Source of the DNA: Serpula lacrymans var. lacrymans S7.9
Lineage: Eukaryota; Basidiomycota; Agaricomycetes; Boletales; Serpulaceae
Length of the DNA: 64,000 nt
Direction: 5' to 3'
Assembly: GCF_000218685.1 (NCBI RefSeq)
Contig: NW_006763295.1
Location: 1,337,710-1,401,709, forward strand
The translations under genes were made by a program, and so were the position numbers. How positions within the stretch are numbered: the stretch's first letter is position 1; each line of letters starts with the position of its first letter. A model generated the notes under the pieces. The model was given only the letters and a program-made list of their open reading frames with translations. It searched no databases and was not told the origin of the DNA. Of the stretch, positions 12,011 through 23,224 are shown piece by piece.

Positions 12011-14118
12011 TCAGACTTCAGAGGCTTTTTCATCAGCCAGTTCCAAGACGATTCTTGTCAATACTTCCGCGCAGTGAGGAAGATCGCCTCTCGCGATACT
12101 ACTGAATTTAGGAAGTAACGCCGATGTAACTTCTGGAGAGTTCACATTTTCGATTAAAATGCGTAGCTCCATGGCTCGTATAGCAGGATATCTAGCAGAC
12201 CAATTAGCGAAATGCATAGGCCATACTAGCTTGAATCACGAACCGGGATGTGAACATGGAAAACACTTCCTCAACAACGTTGTACTTCGTGACCTTTGAG
12301 CATATCGATTTAGACGCGTGGTCTTTGAGGTCATCAAGGCCGAGCTACAGAGTACTATGAACGTGGTATCCACAGGACAGCTTTCCCCCGCTTACCTTGC
12401 AAGCTAGACGATACATGGACTTTGGTGAGCACGGAAATGGGCTGTTGACATCTTTTAAATGCGCCAGTTTCAAGTTCTCAGACCCGAGGTTCGAGAAGGC
12501 TATGTCCCCTGTGTAGAGGTAATAGATGAGTGCTTGCCACCTGAAAAGTATCACGTTAATAGCAAGAAGATAGACCCCAGCGCAAACTTCACGTCTTAAA
12601 AGCGTAATCTTTTACGAGTAGCGTTTGGCCCAACATCTGAAAGCTGCTGCTTGCATTTGAGAGTAGAATCGAGTCTTTGCTGGTGGAAGTCTTGGCGGCG
12701 CTGTAGAAGTAGATTAACAGATTGATAATAGCTGCGAAGCCAGACATCAGTATATTCACCTCGATGAGACTATATCACCCCAGCCTGAAAATCAACGTGG
12801 GTCAGATCGTGTTGGGGATGCACCGTGGTATACCTGATATATAGGCTATTTTGACTCACTATCATAACTGCACTCAGTTCCACTCTTGCTCTCTATATGA
12901 GAAATTTCATCTGGATCGGCAATACAAAGGTCAGCTTGATCATATTGATTGTAAAGTGTCATACCCATACCATCTGATATACTCGACAAATCTGTATCGT
13001 CTTTTCTATTGTTCTCTGCTTCGTCTGCTTCGTCTTCATCTAAATCACTATCGCACTCGTAACTATACTCTGCTTCAGCTGGAACGGAATTATCGGCTAC
13101 CTCGGTAATGCAGGTATGAGAAGTGCGAATATTTTCTAATTCTGGCATGGATGATTAGGCTATAGGTGTGATTGATAGAGGAATACATAACGTACTGTTT
13201 CTCAAAAGCGACGAGCTTTTACGCAGGACGTCACTACTCGCAAAAATGGGTAAAGGTAGCTTAGCTCTCCCTTTACGGCCGCGCTGAGAATATGCGTAAA
13301 GCTTGGTGTCGATAAAAATTCCGGTACGTAAGGATTCTGCCAGTGATGTGGACAGTGCTATGTTTCCTTTATGGACATGCTCCGGAGAACATGCTTCTGG
13401 TTTCTACATATTGTTCGTTATTCCATGTAACAACTTCTCCAAGAATATGGCTCACCGTCTGTTCGAAATCTTGCATCATTTCCTCCGATAAACAGTTTCG
13501 CTGTATTGGGAAAGATGTGGATTGGTCTGAAGATGGCCCCTCCTCTTTCTCAGGGGTGTCATCCACGAGAATACGCCCCTTAGACTCGTCGATCACTTCC
13601 TTTCCATTTTCATCTACCGGCTGTGGAGCACTCTCCTGACAATTCAATGGGTCGCTATCAGTGATAGTCGTAGTAGGTATCTCAGTAGTCGAAATCCGTG
13701 TTTCTGGCGTTGGAGTTAACTGATCGGACAACTCTTCAATCTGAGGAGTGACCTTAAAAGAAACTGTGGGATATTTTAAAACCTTCGCAGCAGATCGAGA
13801 GGTCAATAATACAACTGTCTTTTTCTTTTCCTTGGATAGGTTAAACTTCGATACCACTGAAGGCTGGACAGCACCTGATTTCGATATGAACGAAAGCACC
13901 ACCGTCATCGACTTCACTGATTTGCTGATCACGGAAAGATCAACATAAAAGCTAGCTTTTTTTGTTGTAGAGGAATATCCGCAACGCCATCCCAAGGTAC
14001 ATGGGTTGCCATATGATAACCCTTTTGTAACCGCCAGGTGGCTACCTTCCGATTTCACCAGAAAAGTAGTCGTCACTCCCCCAGTTACGGGATCGTGTAT
14101 TCCTGCGGGTTGGTTCAT
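12011..14118 (-). CDS. BTB/POZ-domain protein, paralog A
   Basis: Minus-strand multi-exon gene. Exon 1 (13456-14118) carries an N-terminal beta-rich region starting MNQPAGIHDPVTGG with LGWRCGYSS and ASFYVDLSV, possibly MATH-like, followed by a Ser/Thr/Glu-rich linker. Exon 2 (13196-13403) begins the BTB domain: SLAESLRTGIFIDTKLYAYSQRG and PLPIFASSDVL. The next exon carries the acidic loop SYECDSDLDED. Further exons give LLVKDYAFKT, WQALIYYLYTGDIAFSNL, CSPKSMYRLACKV and the C-terminal NSPEV, SIARGDLPHCAEVL segment ending at 12011. This is the BTB family greatly expanded in mushroom-forming fungi; such proteins are often CUL3 adaptors, which here is inference. It is a tandem paralog of the gene at 23225-25388, same strand, with the same exon plan. 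No broken exon was noticed. Confidence 0.75.
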
Positions 14119-14444
14119 GTGGAAGATGAAGAGAAACGCCGTGTAACAAGTTGACAAAACCGGCCAAAGAAATTCTTCAGTGTGCTGGAGCTTATACCGC
14201 GTAAGAAAGATGTTCGGAGAGATAACGCACCAAGACCGCAGCTATCTCACTTATAACTTTAGCATGTCTCCTTCTTATTCTCACATTCTCTCGAATCTCT
14301 TTCCTTTTTGGCTCACTTCAGACAGGGCTTGCATCTGTAGTCTGGACCCCGACATTCTGGTGGAGCACGGGATAAGGCGCCTGGAACTCCTCATAATGTC
14401 TGGATAATTTTGAGTAGGTGATGCGTGGGAAGGCATCGAGCCAC

Positions 14445-14459
14445 TGTCGGAAAAATCCA
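14445..14459 (+). repeat. Left terminal inverted repeat of the transposon
   Basis: TGTCGGAAAAATCCA, a perfect match to the reverse complement of 22691-22705. It is preceded by CAC, making a CACTG end. Confidence 0.75.
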
Positions 14460-14733
14460 TTTTAGCAGATCAGACACTGTGAGTATCTGAGATAATCCTG
14501 TTATGTCTGTCAATCTGTTGCGTTCATGATCAGACGCTGATCGAGCGCTAATCAGGTATGAGAGATGAAACGATCAGGCCAATCAGCGAAAGTGTCAAAA
14601 TCGGGACCGCAGATTACCTCTCACCAGGCATTGTCACGACATTGGAAAATACGAGCGGGCCATACCAGATTCCTTCAGACACTTAGCGGACTCAGAGTCA
14701 TTAGTTGATAGATAAAATGTAAAAGTATTAATA

Positions 14734-17700
14734 TCAATTCCCAAAACGTAAAAACATGTCGCCGTCAATTAAATCGTTTAAATAAAAGCTCCCCTCCTTG
14801 AGATCAAACGCATTGATCATATGAACTCCCCGAACCAAGTACTCTGCTTTTACTAGCTCAAAATCTCTGGCTTCATCATACAGCCGAGCGCCCGTCCACC
14901 TAGTCCTTGGGTTTCCAGCCGAAAGCTTGAGCACCTTGACCACTGCAATGTCAAATGAAGAATGTTGAGTAAATATTCTGATCAGCTTTTTGAGTCGAGC
15001 AGGGGTTGGCTCTGGGGTGTCCGTGTTGACAAGAACGAAGTCAAAACGTGGTTCTTGATTGAAGCTGGGGTTACATCGGAGAATATCGCATCCTTCGTTC
15101 CAATCTTCCATGGATTGATATTTAATGTATATGCACTGATAATTTCTAATCTGTAAAGTGAGGAACAGCGTTAGAAGCTTATGACTAGAAATATGGGAGC
15201 ATATATTAATGAGCTTACAGTAATGGGATCTTCAGCATTTGCTACATCACAGTTGGCAGCCAGGAACCTTTGCAAATATTTGTGGAACCCTCGGAGACCA
15301 TCATAATGCTCCATCACTCGCGACGTTGTAAGATTCATGGGTGAGCCTAGTGACCAATGGTTTCCATTGGGCCTAGGCTGGCCCTCGTTGGAATTCAAGT
15401 CATGTGGGGGAAGTAAGTGTTCGTCCTCCAGGTTGCTGGCCTTGGTGTGTTCATGGCGGGTTTTGTCGTAGTTGTCGATGGTCATTCGTATGTGAGCAAC
15501 CGCTTCTTGATTTTCATCAATACGAGCCATCTACAAAGACGATGCTGAGATTGTGGTATCCATTACCTAGGAAGAGAAAACTTACTTGACCATCAGTATC
15601 CTTTCGGTTTGTCTGCTCGTATGCTTCCTGCACTTCTTGATGGAAACCCTCACTAACCCGCGTGTCGTAGTTGTCTGTTGCACCCTTCAGCATGATATCT
15701 TCGACGACATGACTGACACCATGCTGCTTGATGAAGTCGAAGTTTTTTCCATAGTCATTTGAAATGTGCTGTAAAGTATATTAGCCATTAGATAAAAGCT
15801 TATATATATAGACTTCTGATTCACCTCGCAGCATTTTTCATAGTCCTTGATATATTGTTTCAGCCGATGTAGCCGCCCTTGAGTTAGACAATTGAGGCCT
15901 ATCATGGTTCGGTATCTCCCATAAGCCCGGATACCATGTACGAGCGATGAGTTTTTGGGGAGGAGTTGAGTGATACATGGGAGAATACACTAAAGGCTGT
16001 TAGCATAGTTCACAAAGATGTTTATCATGTAATACATACCTTTAATATATCTACAAACACTTGGCCATCCGCATATTCGACTGTAGTGACATTCAAAAAA
16101 TGTTTGAGCCCGGCCCATCTACAAACATGCCGCATACTGCATATTATCCGTGAGCTTGATTATAATGAGTTTCGAGTTCAAGATGCAAGAAACTTACTTC
16201 CTAGCCATACAGCCTTTATTCCCATCTTCAGCCAACACATTGAGCAGGAGGGGCCATATGTGTTTTCCCCATTTGCCTAGGTCGTCCGAGTGAAGTTTGT
16301 CGTATGAGATAGCGAGGTAGGGATCTGAATGTTCCAATGTCCAAAAGAAGTTCTATCGTGACAGTTATTAGTATATAAAGCAAAGAGAAAAAGGAGAAAA
16401 AGTACAAACCTCCGTTGCATGTAATCCATAACTTTGTAAAATTCGCTCTGCTTCAGTTTTGTTTGGTGCCTCAATAGAATTTTTGTAAACTTGCTGCATT
16501 GTGTTTGTTGTCCGATTTTCGAAGTTTTTGAGGAGACAGTGCAAATAGTCGTGATGGACTAAGCACTTCGGACATGGGAAATTGGCTAAAGCTGCTCTGG
16601 TAGCTGTCAGCGCGCAGCTTTCCTCCCCATCAACGGACTTGATTGGTATCCCAGGGTGCACAATCCTATTTATTTTGTCACCGCAAGTCATCGCTTCCCC
16701 GAAGAGCGCAGGGCTCCTGAGTGAGCCAAATATTACCTCGGCAACTTTGTGGTAGACCTCCCGCTTGAAACATTGCCACTGGATTGTTTCGGGGGCATTT
16801 CGGTCTGATGGGTCGGCCGGATCTCGAGGCTGTAAAAATAATAGAGTAGATAGCATATAATGAGGGGGAAAATACTTACAATTGGCATATAGCCTACAAG
16901 AACACCCCCTCCGTTGCCTGATGCGTTCCTGACTTGACGCGGAAGAAAAACTGGGCGAATGATGATGGGATGCTTCTTAACACGCTTTGTGATGTTTCCC
17001 TTGTCTAGCCAGAGGGAGACAGGGAGGAAACAATGTGGGATATCCTCGTTATCTGGAAGTGAATTCTGTAAATCGGATCAAAGGTCATGTAGAATAGAGA
17101 ATAAAGTATATGGTTTTGTTACCTGTATATTCCACCATTTATTACCCGTGCTAAACTCATCATATATTCGCTCTTTTAAAATTATCCTGCCATTCTGCTG
17201 ACACAGGAACTTCTGAGTTGGATACCAACAAATTAGCGGTGCCAGCGTTTTGTCCATTATCCAATTGGAATAAATTTTCCAGGGATCACAATATTTGAAC
17301 TTGAATGTGTACGTTTTCCCTAGATAATCAGCAGATACGGCACCTTCTTGAAACTGATGATTATGTTAGACAAAGATATTTGAGACATTACTTGGCTCAC
17401 CTGGACATAATGTGCGCGTGCAATGCGCAGCGTGTTCTCCATTTGTGTATAACTCTGAAATGATATATTAGTGTTTTCTGCCCATCCATTGTGTATCCCA
17501 TGAAGCTGAGCGTCAACAATACTTCTACTAAGAAGCCCTGTAACTGCCGATTCTGCATACTCAAAGTCAGCGCGTGTATGAAAAGGAGCCCATGGTTTGA
17601 TATCCGCCGTTCGTCCAACTCCAGTTTCATGGTCATCTTGATGTGTCAAAGGGGGGGCTACATTGTCAAGTGGGATTTTCTTTGGTTTGGTCAACCCACT

Positions 17701-18186
17701 GTGAGGATGGTAGATGATCTGTATAAAGGTTGAAGTCAAATTGGACAGTTGTGGTATGCTGGGCTCGTTCGTCACAATACTTGGCTCCTCACACCCTAAT
17801 AGCATTTCATATGTGATTATTAGATATAAACTAGTTTTCAGTAATATACGCACCATTGATAGAAAGACCCAATCCGAGCTCATCATTGTCAGCTTGGGTG
17901 ATATCGTTAACCTGAATAAAGAAGTTCAAAGGAGTAAAATATGAAATATTGAGAGAAATTGTACACGTACTAATTCTTTACGCCTTTTTCTTGGTGGATC
18001 GGGCAAATTTACTGTGCACTCTTGATCCAAAGAGTCCTTGGCTCTTGATGCAAGCTCTAAGTGTTCCTGATGTTTTATTTTGCAGGACTCAATATGCTTG
18101 TCAAACCGGCGCGCATTACGATGTTGCTGGCAGTATTGGCACCACGGTCCCTGTTCAATCCTGCTTGTTCTTGGAAGATGAGACAT
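14734..18186 (-). CDS. Plavaka-type transposase
   Basis: Multi-exon minus-strand gene starting at the ATG at 18186. Exon 1 encodes a C2H2-like finger (CQYCQQHRNARRFDKHIESC) and a basic patch. Later segments, in order, match Plavaka-family transposases: RADFEYAESAVTGLLSRSIVD (about 17560); LDKGNITKRVKKHPIIIRPV and NASGNGGGVLVGYMPI (about 17000-16890); RDPADPSDRNAPETIQW, then EESCALTATRAALANFPCPKC with RTTNTMQQVY (16856-16420); HSDPYLAISYDKLHSDDLGK (about 16300); HGVSHVVEDIMLKGATDNYD and GFHQEVQEAYEQTNRK (about 15720-15600); and a C-terminal CNPSFNQEPRFDFVLVNTD with INAFDLKEGSFYLNDLIDGD, DMFLRFGN. Every exon I checked is open, so the gene may be functional. The exact number of exons (about a dozen) and catalytic residues were not resolved. 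The divergent start with the neighbour at 18387 implies a shared promoter of about 200 bp. Confidence 0.75.
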
Positions 18187-18386
18187 GATTTTGCGTTGGT
18201 TGCTGTGGATAAGGAATGTGGATGCTTGAGCTGCAATATTTGACAACGGAGGAGCTCACCAATTCACACTTTAACGGTGGTTGGGATGTGGTGGACTGAG
18301 ATTAACGTAACAGGACCTAACATCAGTCAGGGTCAAGTGTGGAGCGCTAGTCAGCTCACCTCCAACTTGAACCCACACGGAACACA

Positions 18387-20131
18387 ATGGCAAAACAACA
18401 GAAACACACCAAAGATGCAAGACAAGCTTTGGGTGCTTCAAAGACGCGACGAGTCGCCCAAACTGCGGAAAGTAGAGCGTCCCACGCAAGGCACAAGACC
18501 TTTGTGCAAAGGAGATTGCCTAACAGGGCACAAAGTCCAAATGATAGCGGATCAGAAGAGCCTGAAAGAGAGAGAATGGACTCACAAGAGGACGACAATG
18601 AACTGAGTTCCGAGCAGAGATCTGACTCTGGTACTATGGAATCGGAGGACACAGATATAAGCCACATTAGCCGTCAAATGTCACCTGGTTCATTGTACAA
18701 GGTATAGTTTAGTCAGTGTCCCACCCAAAGGTATATTAACAACATACCTATAGGTTGCACGGAAGGCTCAGATTGAAGCCAACACTGCAAAAGAGGACGC
18801 AAGGGCCATGCGTTGTAAATACAATGATGCTATGAATGGAGAAAACGAAGATTCAGTGGGGGGACAACAAGGGGAAGAGGCTAAAAAGAGGCAAGAGAGA
18901 GTGGACCTACGAGATAATGTGGTGGAACATGAGCAAATGGTCAAAGGACTCGGGCAAAAGTTTGAAGTGACACATGCTCTTTGGCTGCACGAGCCAACTA
19001 GGACTTTCCAAACAAGCTTGGATAATGAATATGATCCACTCGACCGATTTGACACCATAGGATCTAAATTACAAGGTCAGCTTCGGGATATCATGGATGT
19101 ACTCCCTGTCAAATACCATGATGATCTTCAAAAACGTTGGTTAGTTCGTGCAGTAAGTGTTTTATGTGATCGACACCTACTACTGTAATTAATGGCCTGA
19201 CAGTTCCGTGATGGAATGCAAGAACAAAGGTCAAATATGGCTAGTCGTCTTCGAGCTCGAGGCGCAGCTATATTTCAATGTACTGAAGGAGACTTACGAG
19301 TATCACATGTAAGGCGGGAAAAATTTGGGGAGAGGATAGGGCGAGCGGAGGGTCCAGATGGTAGTTTGATATACCATCCATGGAATGCTGAGATCCTTCA
19401 CAGCAACTATGCAGGCAAGTTTGACGTGAAAAGTGTATTTTTGAACCCTATTCTTCAGAAAGTGCGTCAGAACTTGTATTCAGTGGTGAATGCTGACCAA
19501 CAAATTTTACCCGGCAGACAATTAGCTGCATAATACGAGGGCCCGCATCTGTGATCTTGATGAACGAAGGGGAGCCATCTCGTGCTACCAGAAACAACGA
19601 AACAATGGACCTGAAATGGGGGTTAGACCATACTACACCAGGCATGATTGCGGCCTCTGCTGTTCTGGTAAATAATCCTTGAGCTAAACACAAATATAAT
19701 TGACTCACACATGGCCGTTTCTCCAGGCTCGCTGGACTTTATCTCCAGATGACTATTTCAAGGAGAGAGGGGCCGAGTCAGGTATTCATTGGCATGAAGA
19801 CTTCGATAACTACCTGCAATTCCTCTTAAGCGGCCTGAAAAAGCAAAAACGGAGTGTACTGCATATTTTTCGGCAGTGGGATATGGCTCTTTTCCCCAAC
19901 ACTGAACACGGGCTTGCTGGCCAGTTGACTAACACAGGTAGAGATCAACTGATGCAGAGTGTGATGGCAGCGCTCGATGAGGACGAGGATGAGCTTGCCG
20001 AGGAGCATGGTGGGGCTGGAGAGAGTGCTCACGAGGACAAAGGGGATAGTGATGGAGAAAAAAGCAACAATCTTGAAGAGGTTGAGCAAGCACATGGACT
20101 CGGACTCAGACTTGACCGATCAGATATCTAA
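18387..20131 (+). CDS. Transposon accessory protein, unknown function
   Basis: Five exons (18387-18701, 18754-19152, 19204-19461, 19518-19667, 19727-20131) splice in phase 0 throughout, giving 508 residues. The N-terminus is basic then acidic and Ser-rich. A coiled-coil-like region follows (KAQIEANTAKEDARAM, EAKKRQERVDLRDNVVEHEQ). Then comes a globular part with KWGLDHTTPGMIAASAVLAR, WTLSPDDYFKERGAESGIHW, FDNYLQFLLSGLKK and FRQWDMALFPN. I recall this C-terminal pattern from multicopy proteins in agaricomycete genomes (similar to DUF6698-type proteins), but I assign no activity. Head-to-head position with the transposase inside one pair of inverted repeats makes an accessory or regulatory role plausible. 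The last residues are acidic. Confidence 0.7.
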
Positions 20132-20350
20132 TTGACCACATGAGCCTATCATGATCAAGCATGATCAATGCATGATCGCTAATAGATAGTACTTGTAAAT
20201 AGATCATGATAAGATGGCAATTGGCCTGCCAATGGCCCATTATTACTTATCCAGACTCGGGACATCAACGTAGAGCAAAAACAACATAAAGATTGAGTCA
20301 AAAAATACAATGGTACAGGCTGGTTATGATATTACATTGTCAAACGCTTA

Positions 20351-21455
20351 CTACTGGTGTTGCTTTGACACTTGCTCGCAAAGAATATCCTTCAAGACCT
20401 GCGTCTCTTCACGAATAGCTCCCACAATATCATGTTTCAAAACACCTTTTACTTCGTCGAGACTCCTCCCAACATGTTGCAGTGTCTCTTCTAGGCGCTG
20501 GGGGGCCTGATTCTCTGATTCCGATGCCATCATAATCTTTCTTCTCTTCTGGTTTGGCGGTGAAAGCTCAGATTGGAGAATGAGAAGCTGGCGGGATTTG
20601 TGACTGGACGCAGGTGTTGTTGGACGATTATCAATGATATCCTGACATTCAAAGACCTAGTAGGTAAACTGATCTCTCTTTCCACCATTATCACTGGTCA
20701 ACGCACCTCAAGCTGCCACCAGTGCTCAGCAATACTATTATCCCCATCCAGAGGGTGCTTGGACTTGCTCGGTGCCGCAGTTGCCAGTGGTTCTCCGCTA
20801 TTGTCCTTTCCTGTTAAGCCACTGACAATCACACTACTAGGACTAGTCGTTCTGCGGCCCAGACTCTTTCAGCAAGAGAAAAGTGAGTCTTAAATAGTTG
20901 CACTATATTTCAATGCCTTACCTCTTTGTTTTCTTCCCTTTGAACCCCCTCCAAGTTCCCATCTGATTCAGAGTTGTCTCCAGCGATTTTAGTGGGGCTT
21001 GCAAATGTGAAAGGTTCGTTGTATTTATATCGCTTATTATACTTATAACGTCCCTTTCTGTCCACAGGACATCCCTGGCCGAATCCTCCACCACTGAGGT
21101 ACGAGAGCACTCCATCAGATGTATGGGTACTTGTTGATCCATATCTCAGCACTGGAGTACATTTGGTTGGCGTGGTTGGCATGACTGGTGAAGGGGTGCG
21201 AAGTGGTGGTGCTTGGGACAGGTGAGTCCCTGCAGCTACAGGCTTTGCAGCTATTTCTTTTCGCTTCACTGCTTCTGTGTCTCCATGAAGTGCTAACCAA
21301 TGCTTCTCAAGGTCACTGGGACCCTTGGCTGCATGTGCGAGGACCGTGGGTGCAGCGTTGTTGTATGAAGAAGGTTTTGAGCTATTCTCGGACGACGAAG
21401 TCTCTTCAACAATGGGTGTAGAATCACGTCGTCGTTTTTTGCCGTTCAATGGCAT
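20351..21455 (-). CDS. Third transposon-borne gene, unknown function
   Basis: Three exons (20922-21455, 20707-20865, 20351-20656) splice in phase 0 to 332 residues, starting MPLNGKKRRRDSTP. The N-terminus has a basic nuclear-localisation-like cluster. The middle carries DLEKHWLALHGDTEAVKRKE, a glycine-rich GGGFGQG stretch and KGRYKYNKRYKYNEPF. The second exon ends with IAEHWWQLE, continued by VFECQDIIDN. A KRRK cluster and a C-terminal helix with heptad-like hydrophobics follow (LEETLQHVGRSLDEVKGVL). This suggests a DNA-binding or oligomeric accessory protein. I recognise no family. It lies on the same strand as the transposase, within the same terminal repeats. Confidence 0.6.
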
Positions 21456-22690
21456 AGTGGTGGCGACAACTGACTGTTTTTCAGTTCAATCTAAGGTGAG
21501 TGGATTCATCCACTATTTTCATTATAATTACTAATCATGACATCTGAGGCTCCACCAACCCACAGAAAGTATATAAATCACTGCATGCAAACTTCCTAAG
21601 TAAACCCAACCTGTCCAACACCACCAATCCCGAGTTGCAAATGACATCACTACTAATGCAGGTGCGTTTTGGCATGTCTCACGATACTTATACTTATCCT
21701 TTCAAAGCAGAATTAACAACTGGAAGCCGACTAATCAAAGGATTCACATCAATTCCTGGTATTTTCTTAGACACGGGTTTGAATACGCTCATGACAGCTG
21801 TTGAATATATATATGTCTTAATAATTGTTGTTCCAAACAGTATGCCTCAAAGTCGTGAACAACTTCGCCAGTGCCGAACCAGCGGTCAGCAATGCATTCT
21901 TCCAACAGTACTTCCTCAGCATAGTCCAGATATATTCTTCGTTCTGACTGATGCAGATCATTGGACTGCGGGTATGACCAAGGCTGATATATTCAACAAC
22001 CTTTTGTAGCCACCAAATCTGAGGTATGTTTTTCCAACACTAATATTTCTATTCGTACTCACTGATGTCCTTCCTTGCTTATGTTGACAAGCTTTGGCAA
22101 TAAATGATCAATCAATCCGGTGTGATTTCTACTGAACATGTCTACCAAGTGAGTGAGCTGCTCTACTAGTAGTATACATCACACTGAATAATCTGTTGAA
22201 GGTCGAGGCTATATTTTCCTAATAGAAATGCCAGTGTAGTTTGGTAGTTTACTCTGTATACTTCATTGCTCGAATATCACATGTGCAATCAACTAGCTCT
22301 ACTTTTTTCGTGCATTTATCTTATAAGGTTCGAAAAGATAATATAGGCCATACCTACAATAAGGCTTTGGACCAGGACAATCAGGCATGTTCTGTCTGTT
22401 CAGATATGACTACTGTTACTGGTACCAATATAGCGCCATCGGAATCCTCAGCTCGAACGGCAAGACCATTCTGGTAAGGCCTATCACCTTGGCTGGAGCG
22501 ATCATCACGATCAGGGTCTTCAGACAAATCGGCCACATCATAATGCCATGTGTACTCGGACATCTCAGGGCTATCGCAACAATTATTCTGAATAAAACCT
22601 GGTCTGACCTGTTCGCAATCTTTTGTATCTAATCTGATGCTCCGTTTTCTGCCAATCTTATCAGACCACACTCGGCCTAACCATGGAAAG
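21456..22690. other. Right non-coding arm of the transposon
   Basis: About 1.2 kb between the third gene and the right terminal repeat. Short ORFs exist (for example 21635-22009 plus) but lack recognisable motifs. The segment contains scattered GATCAG and TCTGATA words resembling the subterminal words at the left end. Confidence 0.4.
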
Positions 22691-22705
22691 TGGATTTTTC
22701 CGACA
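22691..22705 (-). repeat. Right terminal inverted repeat of the transposon
   Basis: TGGATTTTTCCGACA, the exact reverse complement of 14445-14459. Host-type sequence resumes after about 22708. Confidence 0.75.
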
Positions 22706-22708
22706 ACG

Positions 22709-23224
22709 CACCTTTAGGTCCACCATCAACATGCAATATCATGTCGCTGTTCCATCGTAATGCATACAGAAGCACGGTTATACAATATAGACAGGATGAA
22801 AGCAATGCATACAATCCATGCTCGTCCAGTTACTTACCTAGTCATTGATATTCATAATCATGATGCAGGTCGGGTGGCCCCAACTCATAGTCTAAAAACG
22901 TTGATGAGTGTCCCATCCCCACCTTGCCACCACGCATGGAATAAACAAAGCCCTGGCTCTATCCAACGACCAAGTCTGAATGGTTCCCAAGTAGCGTTGG
23001 CTCAGTTTACTACGAGTAGTCCTGCTATTCCACGAATATCAATGATAAAATTGGTCTGTCGATGGCATTGGCAAGACGGAGTTCCCGGACATAAGAAGAT
23101 AAGTAACTGGCGCGGCGTTTAGCGCCGCGGAGTAAATGCAATGCTAGTTAAAATATTACAGTTGATAGTACACAATGTGAGCGAACTATGGCTACATTCA
23201 AGATACAAAGAGTATAAAAGCCGA
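22709..23224. other. Spacer between transposon and BTB paralog B
   Basis: About 500 bases downstream of the BTB B stop codon. No supported gene. It contains one short GC-rich hairpin (CGCGGCG...CGCCGCG, 23111-23129). Confidence 0.4.

Larger units (their letters stand above)
14442..22708. mobile_element. 8.3 kb Plavaka/CACTA-like DNA transposon with terminal inverted repeats
   Basis: The 15-base end TGTCGGAAAAATCCA at 14445-14459 reappears exactly as its reverse complement at 22691-22705. On the left it is preceded by CAC, giving a CACTG terminus as in CACTA elements; the right end reads CGTTG in the same place. The sequence near the ends is rich in GATCAG/CTGATC words (14468-14580, about 22507). 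Between the ends lie the transposase (minus), a divergent accessory gene (plus) and a third gene (minus). A clear target-site duplication is not evident; a dinucleotide AC flanks the 15-base repeats on both sides. The element sits between two tandem BTB paralogs, so it inserted in or near their intergenic spacer. Confidence 0.7.

Noticed and set aside
18187..18246. Longer transposase start
   Set aside because: Would need a TTG start; the ATG at 18186 directly precedes the zinc-finger exon.
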